Under the pieces are notes generated by a model. That model saw nothing but the letters and a program-made list of their open reading frames with translations. It had not been told where the DNA came from and searched no databases. The translations under genes and the position numbers were made by a program. From a virus, in IMG/VR virus record IMGVR_UViG_3300030616_000059, positions 1-34,004 of that record: a stretch of DNA of 34,004 nt; one strand, 5' to 3'. This document shows positions 6,288 through 12,754 of this stretch, piece by piece. Numbering within the stretch: the first letter of the stretch is position 1; each line of letters begins with the position of its first letter.

Positions 6288-6518
6288 ATGTACTGCTGTA
6301 AAGAATTTCAAGAAATGGTAGAAAACTATTGCGACCCGGTTGGTAGTGGTTTATTATATCCTATCCCCCCGCCCGATGGTCAATTTGAGAAAGATGACAA
6401 TGACACATGGAATATTTACGGGTGCTGTGGTGGTGGGTGCTATGTTGTTACGGGGATGAAATTCTGTCCTTTTTGTGGGGCAAGGTTAGAGATTAATAGA
6501 AAAGGAGAACCAAAATGA
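6288..6518 (+). CDS. Small zinc-ribbon-like protein, 76 aa
   Basis: ATG 6288 is chosen because GGAGGG ends 7 nt upstream; a TTG at 6273 in the same frame lies inside the SD. The protein starts MYCCKEF, has a Pro-rich middle (PIPPPDGQ), a Gly/Cys patch (YGCCGGGCYVV) and a C-terminal CPFCGARLE ribbon knuckle, so one or two metal sites are plausible. The CPFCG turn is the standard rubredoxin-like knuckle. It ends with an ATGA overlap into the membrane protein gene at 6515. No specific family is recognised. Confidence 0.7.
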   Translation: MYCCKEFQEMVENYCDPVGSGLLYPIPPPDGQFEKDDNDTWNIYGCCGGGCYVVTGMKFCPFCGARLEINRKGEPK

Positions 6519-6739
6519 ACAAAACAATGGCATGGTTGATAGTAGTTTTTATGATATGTGTAAAAGTAATATTAATAGCTTGTATACTTACATCAGTAGC
6601 TTTGGCAAGAGCAGACGAGTGGACACGCAATACATTCGAGAACAGTCTAGTGACCACTGAATTATGTATGAAAATAGATTTCGACAATGAAACAGGGAAG
6701 GCTATAGTATATAGCTACGCAGAAATGAGAGAGAAATAA
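6515..6739 (+). CDS. Small membrane or exported protein (WLIxxFMIC type), 74 aa
   Basis: Residues about 5-29 (MAWLIVVFMICVKVILIACILTSVA) form one hydrophobic segment after a short MNKT start, and an ALA sequence at its end could be a signal-peptidase site. The rest (about 45 residues) is polar and would face outward. The hydrophobic segment resembles that of the protein at 32701 (GWLIAIFMICATVVW), and both genes sit downstream of the same duplicated leader element. The two are probably paralogues, although their tails differ. The start overlaps the previous stop (ATGA) with AAAGGAG upstream. Confidence 0.65.
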   Translation: MNKTMAWLIVVFMICVKVILIACILTSVALARADEWTRNTFENSLVTTELCMKIDFDNETGKAIVYSYAEMREK

Positions 6740-6765
6740 AAACCAAACAGAAGGGAGAACAATGC

Positions 6766-7659
6766 GTGTTTCTAGAAAATATGGATATTGAAAAATATTT
6801 TGATGATAAGGGTATTGTATACCACCCAGAAGGAAAGAATGTCGGAAAAGGATACATAGGCATACAATGCCCTTTCTGTGCAGACAAATCAAACCACCTT
6901 AACATACACCTAGATTACAAAACTATAAAATGCTGGCGTTGTTCAGAAAAAGGAACCATCATAAAACTGATAATGAAACTTGAGCAATGCTCCTACAACA
7001 AAGCTATTGATAAAATAAAACTATATACTAAACGAGAGCTTAAGGGAACACAACCAGAGATCAGAAAAGACAGATCACTCCTTGTTCCTTACACAGTACC
7101 ATTACTCTACGAACACAAAAAATACCTTGAAAGCAGGGGGTTCGCCCCAGACTATATAGAAGAGTGCTTTCTTGTATCAAGCACCCTGCCGTCAGACCCA
7201 CTTTATAGATTCAGAATACTGGTTCCTGTCATATTCAAAAAAAGGATAGTATCCTGGGTAGCAAGAGATGTAACTGGTGTCAGTAATAAGAGATACATTG
7301 CCTGTGCAAACGAACACTCGTTAATCCCGATAAAACATTGTTTATATAATATTGATACAGTAAAAGATGTTGCAGTAATAGTAGAGGGAGTCACAGATGT
7401 ATGGAATCTTGGAGACGGTGTAGTTGCCACATTTGGAACTTCTTATACTGTGGAACAGCTGGCTCTGCTCAGACACGTAAGAAGAGCTTTCATCTTATTT
7501 GATAGTGGGGCAGAAGAATTAGGAGAACGACTCACACAAGACCTGTCTACCTTTGTCCCAGAAACTAAGTTGTATGTTCTAGATCAAGGTGATCCTGGCG
7601 AACTATGTAAAGATCATGTAAGACAATTCAGAAATATGGTATTTTCAAAAATTTATTAG
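6766..7659 (+). CDS. DnaG-type primase with zinc finger and TOPRIM domain, 297 aa
   Basis: The N-terminal domain has the DnaG-like zinc ribbon C35-x2-C38-x17-C56-x2-C59 (CPFC ... CWRC). The TOPRIM domain is marked by VIVEGVTDVW (catalytic Glu near 207), ILFDSGAEE (Asp near 246) and QGDPGEL near 275; the canonical DxD and DPD appear here as DSG and DPG. Such enzymes make RNA primers for lagging-strand synthesis and would partner the DnaB-like helicase at 10766. The start is GTG 6766 after AGGGAGAACAATGC; an internal ATG at 6781 is farther from the SD. The length is short compared with cellular DnaG, typical for phages, and no separate helicase-binding domain is obvious. Confidence 0.85.
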   Translation: MFLENMDIEKYFDDKGIVYHPEGKNVGKGYIGIQCPFCADKSNHLNIHLDYKTIKCWRCSEKGTIIKLIMKLEQCSYNKAIDKIKLYTKRELKGTQPEIRKDRSLLVPYTVPLLYEHKKYLESRGFAPDYIEECFLVSSTLPSDPLYRFRILVPVIFKKRIVSWVARDVTGVSNKRYIACANEHSLIPIKHCLYNIDTVKDVAVIVEGVTDVWNLGDGVVATFGTSYTVEQLALLRHVRRAFILFDSGAEELGERLTQDLSTFVPETKLYVLDQGDPGELCKDHVRQFRNMVFSKIY

Positions 7660-7669
7660 GAGGTATAAA

Positions 7670-7819
7670 ATGAGATCACTATATTCACGCATATCCACAA
7701 TAGAATATATTTTTAAATATTTAGCAAGTGGGGGAACAATAACCTATGTAGCTCTTGAAATGGATACCAATACCCTTAAAAAATTATATGAAAAAGCAAA
7801 TGAACAAAAAGGAGAATAA
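7670..7819 (+). CDS. Small hypothetical protein, 49 aa
   Basis: The open frame starts at ATG 7670 after TTAGGAGGTATAAA, a good SD that overlaps the primase stop, and ends at TAA 7817-7819. The product begins MRSLYSRISTIEYIFKYLASGG and ends in a charged helix KKLYEKANEQKGE. It contains no Cys and no convincing membrane segment. I do not recognise it. The last codons AAA GGA GAA supply the SD for the next small gene at 7822, which supports real translation. Confidence 0.55.
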   Translation: MRSLYSRISTIEYIFKYLASGGTITYVALEMDTNTLKKLYEKANEQKGE

Positions 7820-7821
7820 TT

Positions 7822-7986
7822 ATGACACAACAACAATTAGTAAATGCTTTAGACAAATATGCAAGCCATGCTATTAAGCTGGAAAACCACGACTGTATGG
7901 AAGGAAAGAAGGGAACTTTCCGTTTAGGTTTCCTGGCAAAAATTATAGTAACTACAGACAGTTACAAAAAAGTAAAAAGTTCTTGA
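7822..7986 (+). CDS. Small hypothetical protein, 54 aa
   Basis: The frame starts at ATG 7822, 2 nt after the previous stop, with AAAGGAG upstream, and ends at TGA 7984-7986. The product MTQQQLVNALDKYASHAIKL... is helical at the N-terminus and basic near the C-terminus (KKVKSS). It is unrecognised. Its stop codon lies inside the -35 box of the promoter at 7983, so the 3' end of this gene doubles as a promoter for the initiator genes. It is likely the last gene of the unit that begins at 3849, although transcription may continue. Confidence 0.5.
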   Translation: MTQQQLVNALDKYASHAIKLENHDCMEGKKGTFRLGFLAKIIVTTDSYKKVKSS

Positions 7987-8011
7987 CACATTAATTTTAT
8001 TATGATATTTT
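7983..8011 (+). promoter_or_regulatory. Sigma-A-like promoter upstream of the initiator genes
   Basis: TTGACA (7983-7988), a 17-nt spacer and TATTTT (8006-8011) preceded by ATGA. The block CTTGACACAT and the ATGATATT-x-TGCTTT segment are shared with the promoter at 3849, although the rest of the spacer differs. It lies 40 nt before the start of the gene at 8051. Confidence 0.8.
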
Positions 8012-8050
8012 GCTTTCATTAATCCCGAAAAAGAAGGAAAGGAGAGTACA

Positions 8051-8359
8051 ATGCCAAAAAAAGGAGAGGAATTTTGTCCTAACACCCACATCCCCCTATC
8101 AATGAGAAGAGATGTCCTGCGTTTCCCTGCAATATCCCACGGAGCAAAACTACTATACGCTATAATTGTAGAAGAAAATGAATTTGTGCTACGACAGGAG
8201 ACAGGAGACCGACTTGAATGGACTCCTGATGTTGAAAAGAAGTGGGCAAAAAAGATGGGGGAAGATGTAGTAAACATAAGACAGATGTTAGATGAGCTTG
8301 AGGAAACTAAGCTTATAAGATTTGACGATAAGGAGCAAATCTTTCTTGATTACGAGTAA
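8051..8359 (+). CDS. Truncated initiator-like protein, 102 aa
   Basis: The N-terminus MPKKGEEFCPNTHIPLSMRRDVLRFPAISHGAKLLYAII parallels that of the next gene (KKGEEFCPKN, then a WGAKILYGVL segment), the start of a phage replication-initiator type with a helix-turn-helix domain. The remainder (MGEDVVNIRQMLDELEETKLIRFDDKEQ) fits the second half of a winged helix: a recognition helix and wing. It lacks the long C-terminal part of its neighbour. It may be a duplicated DNA-binding domain acting as regulator or partner of the full initiator. ATG 8051 follows AAGGAAAGGAGAGTACA. Paralogy is visible; the function is inferred. Confidence 0.7.
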   Translation: MPKKGEEFCPNTHIPLSMRRDVLRFPAISHGAKLLYAIIVEENEFVLRQETGDRLEWTPDVEKKWAKKMGEDVVNIRQMLDELEETKLIRFDDKEQIFLDYE

Positions 8360-8380
8360 CACACAGCTATTGGAGGTAAT

Positions 8381-9619
8381 ATGAAAAAAGGTGAGGAGTT
8401 TTGTCCAAAAAATAAATTCAGAATATGTGTTGTGCCTGATCCTATAATAAGGTACAAAAATTTGTCTTGGGGGGCAAAGATATTATACGGAGTACTTGCA
8501 AAACATGCAGGAGATGATACATCATGCTTCCCAAAACAGAAAACTTTAGCTAAATATATGAATACTTCTCTTAGAAGCATACAATATTATATATATGAAC
8601 TAGAAAAAAATGAATTTATAAGAAAAGAACTACCAACAGGACAAGACAGACTCAAACATAAATCAGTAAAATATTACTTCATATGGCATGAATGGTATGA
8701 TAATTATGATAGTGCAGACACGCAGAATACTGCGACAGCCAGACACGCAGAATCTAACGAGTGCGAAGTAAATGAGTCATATATAAATGAAGTATTATCT
8801 AACGATAATACATTGTGTTCTACGAACACAGAACCTAATAATGCCCCCCCACATTCTCCTTCTCTACGTAAAAAGCAAGCGGAGATAATATGCCCCGACA
8901 CAATTAAGCTATTTATTGATTATTGGGAACAGCATGGGTTGCGTAAGCATAGAATAACATCCAAGACATACGGAGTAGCTGTTTCTTCTTTAAAGAAACT
9001 GGTTCTAGGAAAATTCTTTAATGATAAACCATCTTCATATAAAGAGTTTTATAACAGGCAATTTGATTTGGATGATTGGCGTACAGCAGTAGACAGGTTC
9101 AGCCTGATGGTCAATTCCCCCGACTTCTACCCGAAGAATAAGGATAATGTAAAGAATATTGGACTGAATGAATTTCTATACAATGTCTACAGTAAAATTG
9201 AGAAATCTTATTTTCTCAAATGTTTACACACCTACCCAAAAAGACTTGATAACATAAATGATACTAACCCAAAACTTACTGATATACTCATACAAAAATA
9301 TAAAGAGACTTTTCTTAATGGTGTCAGTATAACTTTTTCTGAAGAAGACAGGATAAAGTTTACACTTGGAGCTAATCAGCTTATTCGATTTATTGATGAA
9401 AACAGGAGTAAGATAAGCCCACATTTTATGAATACTAATCAAGATAAAGCAAGACTATTGTTAAAGGCAATAGAAGAGGATAAAAATGGATTCGATGTAT
9501 CACCTGGTTGGGTCTGTTCAAGCCGTACATTTTCCCACCGTTTACCCTCCTATCTGAAAAAACAAGGTATTACAGAGAAAACACAAAACAGGAGAACGAG
9601 AGTTGGTGCAAAACTTTAA
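8381..9619 (+). CDS. Phage replication initiator-like protein with winged-helix domain, 412 aa
   Basis: Residues about 25-90 match the HTH_36 type found in phage replication proteins: LSWGAKILYGVLAKHAGDDTSCFPKQKTLAKYMNTSLRSIQYYIYELEKNEFI, where CFPKQKTLA begins the first helix and SLRSIQYYIYELE is the recognition helix. The C-terminal end has GWVCSSRTFSHRLPSYLKKQG. The middle (about 150-370) is a long helical region of unknown fold. By analogy with phage O-type and DnaD-like initiators it would bind an origin and help load the helicase encoded at 10766. ATG 8381 follows TTGGAGGTAAT. The HTH is secure; the initiator role is inference from context. Confidence 0.75.
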   Translation: MKKGEEFCPKNKFRICVVPDPIIRYKNLSWGAKILYGVLAKHAGDDTSCFPKQKTLAKYMNTSLRSIQYYIYELEKNEFIRKELPTGQDRLKHKSVKYYFIWHEWYDNYDSADTQNTATARHAESNECEVNESYINEVLSNDNTLCSTNTEPNNAPPHSPSLRKKQAEIICPDTIKLFIDYWEQHGLRKHRITSKTYGVAVSSLKKLVLGKFFNDKPSSYKEFYNRQFDLDDWRTAVDRFSLMVNSPDFYPKNKDNVKNIGLNEFLYNVYSKIEKSYFLKCLHTYPKRLDNINDTNPKLTDILIQKYKETFLNGVSITFSEEDRIKFTLGANQLIRFIDENRSKISPHFMNTNQDKARLLLKAIEEDKNGFDVSPGWVCSSRTFSHRLPSYLKKQGITEKTQNRRTRVGAKL

Positions 9620-9645
9620 TCATATTAAATGAAAGGATAATAATT

Positions 9646-10482
9646 ATGGAAAAAAACAAATATGCAGTAGAAAAAAACAAATACGCAGTAGTAGAAGAAT
9701 GTTCTGATAATTTTAGGCAGCATCTTGATGGTATAAGAAATCATATAGTACAAACAGAAAAGCAATTAGCTGAGATCAAGGAGACTGAAACAGAACATCC
9801 AGAGGTAGCTTTTATGGGAGTAAAAGCAGAGTTATTAATGAAAATACTTTCAGAGTTTCCTTTTGGTTCTGGAACATGTCCATACTGTGAATATTATGAA
9901 TTTGATTCAACTGGTACTAGGGCTTGTAGGGGTTGTGAGTGGGGAGAGATGCATGGGAAATGTGATGTTGATGGAGAAAATTTATGGACAGAAATATTGA
10001 GAGCAAAGAAAAACTTTAAAGATTTATTATTGAAATATGGTTTTGAAGTCCCAATTATAAAAGGAACACATTTTGAAACTAAAGATGAGTTTGTAGTTGG
10101 ATTAGGTAAATCAGTAATAATTATAACAGATAAAGATGGGAATATATTGATAAAGATGAAACGAGAGAATAATTATACTTTTCCTTGGACTATATATTTG
10201 AGTCCAACTCTTTCTGAACAAAATAGTAATGTTTTTTATAAAAGTGAGGATAGGCGGGACTACTCTGATATAAAATATACTGATGTTTTAGATGGTAGAA
10301 ATAAACACGAACAGATATGTGTATTACAAAATAGGAATGAACTTTGTATCGCAACAAAAGACAAATATCTACTGGCAATTAATAAAATAAATGGGTTTAT
10401 TCGTTTTAGTTCAGCCCAACAGAATGTGTTTGAAACAACTGTAGAGTCTGGTCATAAAGTAAAAGTAACTCGTAACATTTAA
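9646..10482 (+). CDS. Hypothetical zinc-binding protein, 278 aa
   Basis: ATG 9646 follows GAAAGGATAATAATT and is preferred to in-frame starts inside the previous gene. The first 15 residues are a tandem repeat (MEKNKYAVEKNKYAV) encoded by a 21-nt duplication. Residues about 15-50 form a charged helix, and CPYC ... CRGC ... GKC (about 89-115) looks like a zinc site, preceded by LLMKILSEFPFGSGTCPYC. The C-terminal half has many beta-like strands with two DKDGNILI / KDKYLLAI blocks, suggesting a repeat-containing beta fold. I do not recognise the family. It lies between initiator and helicase genes, which is the only hint of a role. Confidence 0.65.
   Translation: MEKNKYAVEKNKYAVVEECSDNFRQHLDGIRNHIVQTEKQLAEIKETETEHPEVAFMGVKAELLMKILSEFPFGSGTCPYCEYYEFDSTGTRACRGCEWGEMHGKCDVDGENLWTEILRAKKNFKDLLLKYGFEVPIIKGTHFETKDEFVVGLGKSVIIITDKDGNILIKMKRENNYTFPWTIYLSPTLSEQNSNVFYKSEDRRDYSDIKYTDVLDGRNKHEQICVLQNRNELCIATKDKYLLAINKINGFIRFSSAQQNVFETTVESGHKVKVTRNI
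9649..9690 (+). repeat. Tandem 21-nt duplication at a gene start
   Basis: Two consecutive 21-nt units (9649-9669 and 9670-9690), each of the form GAAAAAAACAAATAyGCAGTA, differ at a single synonymous T/C position and encode EKNKYAV twice. The A-runs make slippage a simple explanation. The duplication keeps the frame. Confidence 0.9.
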
Positions 10483-10516
10483 CCCCTAAATTTTTTAACA
10501 ATGAAAGGAGAGTAGT

Positions 10517-10732
10517 ATGAAACTACAAAAAACAACGTACAAGAATGGATTTGATAGTGATGTGTTGAGGGCAATATGGTCACCATCAAAGAAGAGTGCA
10601 GCCACAACAAGAAAGGAGTTAAGGAAAAACTCATACACAAACATTGTAACCACTGATGTAAATGTTCCTACTATGAAGGAAAATCTGGTAAAGTTTCTTA
10701 ATTCACAGGCAACTATATCTGCGGTTGAATAA
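10517..10732 (+). CDS. Small basic hypothetical protein, 71 aa
   Basis: I do not recognise this protein. ATG 10517 follows AAAGGAGAGTAGT. The first 45 residues are Lys-, Arg-, Ser- and Thr-rich (SPSKKSAATTRKELRKNSYTN), the remainder is more hydrophobic and helical (TMKENLVKFLNSQATISAVE). No Cys, no membrane segment. The composition allows DNA or protein binding but nothing specific. It lies 33 nt before the helicase gene. Confidence 0.6.
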   Translation: MKLQKTTYKNGFDSDVLRAIWSPSKKSAATTRKELRKNSYTNIVTTDVNVPTMKENLVKFLNSQATISAVE

Positions 10733-10765
10733 AGCAAACATATTTTCTAGTAGTGTGGGGGATAG

Positions 10766-12259
10766 ATGACGATAACCGAGCACAAGTTAGATACATCTAT
10801 AGAGAAGAACATAATAACAGGGCTGATAACGAGTAAGGAATTTACAAACAAAATCGCCACAGTTTTTGACATTAATTACTTCACAAATGGTTTTGTGCGT
10901 ACACTTACCTCCTGGGCTTTTGACTTCTACAAATCTTATAAGGAACCTCCAGGAAAGCATATACAGGATATATTTGAGACGCACAGAACCACATTAAAAC
11001 CGGAACAGGCTGATATAATAGAGAAGTTCCTGCAACGCCTTTCTGATAATTATGAAGTAAGTGGCATAAATGTAGATTACCTGTTATCTCAAACCCTTGA
11101 ATATTTTAAGAAGAGAGAGCTTGAGATAACGTCAGGCAATGTGAGTGTTCTTCTGCAGCAAGGTAAAGTAAAAGAAGCAGAGCTTGAACTCCAGAAGTAT
11201 AGAAAGGTTTCCTTTCAAACATCAGAGTGGATAAACCCCTTTGATCTGGAGTGTGTTGATTCTGTATTTCAAATGATGGAAACACCATTCTTTACTTTAC
11301 CTGGCAAACTTGGTTCATTCGTTGGTCCATTTAGAAAGGAATGGCTTGTGGGGATATCTGGTGGATTTAAAAAAGGCAAGACATGGTTTCTTCAGGAATT
11401 TGCTGTTATTGCTGTATTGAATAATATCCCTACAGCCTTCTATTCCCTTGAGATGACGAAAGAGCAGATGCTTGAGCGTATATATAAAAGGCTCACAGGC
11501 TACTGCGGTGATGGTGGTGATTTTGCTTACCCTTGTTTTGATTGTATATTAAATCAGAACGGAACATGCAGGAGACCAGAGAGAAGAAACAGAACACCCC
11601 TTTTTGCTGATGGGGAGATACCGGAATTCGATCCAAGGAGTAACTACAGACCCTGTACGTTTTGTCGTGATAATAATATATCAGATTATCAATTGGCTAG
11701 TTGGTATAAAGTAATAAACAGAGAGGCATTTGATTACCTTAACGTTACTAAATGGATTGAGCGAATGAAGGTGCGTTTTGATAAGCTATTGCGAGTTAAG
11801 AGATACCCACGCTTCTCTGCTAATGTGTCTGATATAACTAATGACCTTGAGATACTGCAGAATTCAGAAGGCATATCCCCAGAAATGATAGTAGTTGACT
11901 ATGTTGATATCCTTAAGCCAGAGAATAGTAATAACAAAGGGGTAGATAAGGAAGATGAAACCTGGATGTCATTAGCACGGCTTGCTTCCGAGCGTAAGGC
12001 TCTGGTTGTTACAGGCACACAGATAAACAAAGAAGGGCAGGAAGCGGAGATACAACGACTCAAACATAGTGCAAGGTGGGTTGGTAAATACGGACATATT
12101 GATGTTATGCTAGGAGTTAACCAGACAAGTGAAGAAAAAGACAGGGGGGTTGTGCGTATGAATACCATTGCACACAGGCATGAGGACTTTATACCGGAAA
12201 GAACTGTATCTATTTTACAGATGCTCAATGCAGGACAGGTACATTTAGATAGTGAATAA
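10766..12259 (+). CDS. DnaB-like replicative helicase with Cys-rich insertion, 497 aa
   Basis: The C-terminal RecA-like motor is clear: Walker A GISGGFKKGKTW (about 195-206), the DnaB H1a motif AFYSLEMTKEQMLERI (about 225-240), Walker B MIVVDYVDILKPEN (about 375-388) and a VVTGTQINKEG sensor segment (about 412). The first 110 residues correspond to the DnaB N-terminal helical domain. Between H1a and Walker B lies an unusual Cys-rich insertion, YPCFDCILNQNGTCRRPERR followed by a CTFC pair, probably binding zinc. The enzyme would unwind DNA at the fork with the primase at 6766. The start is ATG 10766 with GGGGGATAG upstream, a moderate SD. Confidence 0.88.
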   Translation: MTITEHKLDTSIEKNIITGLITSKEFTNKIATVFDINYFTNGFVRTLTSWAFDFYKSYKEPPGKHIQDIFETHRTTLKPEQADIIEKFLQRLSDNYEVSGINVDYLLSQTLEYFKKRELEITSGNVSVLLQQGKVKEAELELQKYRKVSFQTSEWINPFDLECVDSVFQMMETPFFTLPGKLGSFVGPFRKEWLVGISGGFKKGKTWFLQEFAVIAVLNNIPTAFYSLEMTKEQMLERIYKRLTGYCGDGGDFAYPCFDCILNQNGTCRRPERRNRTPLFADGEIPEFDPRSNYRPCTFCRDNNISDYQLASWYKVINREAFDYLNVTKWIERMKVRFDKLLRVKRYPRFSANVSDITNDLEILQNSEGISPEMIVVDYVDILKPENSNNKGVDKEDETWMSLARLASERKALVVTGTQINKEGQEAEIQRLKHSARWVGKYGHIDVMLGVNQTSEEKDRGVVRMNTIAHRHEDFIPERTVSILQMLNAGQVHLDSE

Positions 12260-12265
12260 AAATGT

Positions 12266-12304
12266 GAAAAAAACTAAAGATGGTTTTAATTTACGTGATA
12301 TAAT
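12266..12304 (+). promoter_or_regulatory. Extended -10 promoter, copy 1 of a repeated design
   Basis: A -10 TATAAT (12299-12304) preceded by TGA gives a near-ideal extended -10, and no good -35 hexamer is present. The upstream block beginning GAAAAAAACTAAAGATGG (from 12266) recurs at 27625, with about 36 of 39 positions identical through the -10. The downstream part (a run of ATAAAAAcGTGAAGGAG) is shared with the copy at 18821. It starts just after the helicase stop and would drive the gene at 12335 and those beyond. Confidence 0.8.
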
Positions 12305-12334
12305 TATAATAAAAACGTGAAGGAGGATAATAAA

Positions 12335-12754
12335 ATGTTACCTGTAGAACAAATAAAACTAAATGAAGTAAGGGAAGCAATTAAAGCTATTCATGAATCT
12401 GGGTATCCTAAAAGGATTACATTTGTTGGGATACCAAAGTCTGATATAATCTGTAATTTTGTGAAGGCAGCTGATGAGATAACTAATCTTCCCCCAGTTG
12501 CAGCAAAACTTTACAATAAGATATTTAAGGATGAGATTGAGGATAACCCGAAACCAAAAAAACAAAGAATAGCTAAAAAAGAGGGAGTGATGTATAACTG
12601 CGTTAAAATGTTTAAGATGAATCCTGGTATTTCCCTTAGTGATCTTATTCTTAATCTTTCTGGAGAGTTTCCTACTTGTAAGAAAACAGTCACTCATGTT
12701 TATAGGGTGCTTCAGCTTGCTAATAGGGTGGAGAAGGATATTAAATGTCAGTAA
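12335..12754 (+). CDS. Hypothetical protein, 139 aa
   Basis: ATG 12335 is chosen over GTG 12317, because GAAGGAGGATAATAAA lies directly before it and the GTG is part of the SD region. The N-terminal half contains a beta-helix mix (KRITFVGIPKSDIICNFVKAADEI); the middle is Lys/Pro-rich (NPKPKKQRIAKKEG), probably a linker. The C-terminal 55 residues (YNCVKMFKMNPGISLSDLILNL ... TVTHVYRVLQLANRV) resemble a small winged or simple HTH module. I do not recognise the family; regulatory DNA binding is a possibility. It overlaps the radical SAM gene by 10 nt and is the first gene after the promoter. Confidence 0.65.
   Translation: MLPVEQIKLNEVREAIKAIHESGYPKRITFVGIPKSDIICNFVKAADEITNLPPVAAKLYNKIFKDEIEDNPKPKKQRIAKKEGVMYNCVKMFKMNPGISLSDLILNLSGEFPTCKKTVTHVYRVLQLANRVEKDIKCQ

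Noticed and set aside
6762-6791. ATG at 6762 as the primase start
   Set aside because: That frame ends after nine codons (MRVSRKYGY); the primase frame begins at GTG 6766.
8051-8359. The 102-aa initiator-like gene as a frameshifted start of the next gene
   Set aside because: The next gene has its own SD, ATG and a complete copy of the N-terminal motif, so the two are tandem paralogues.
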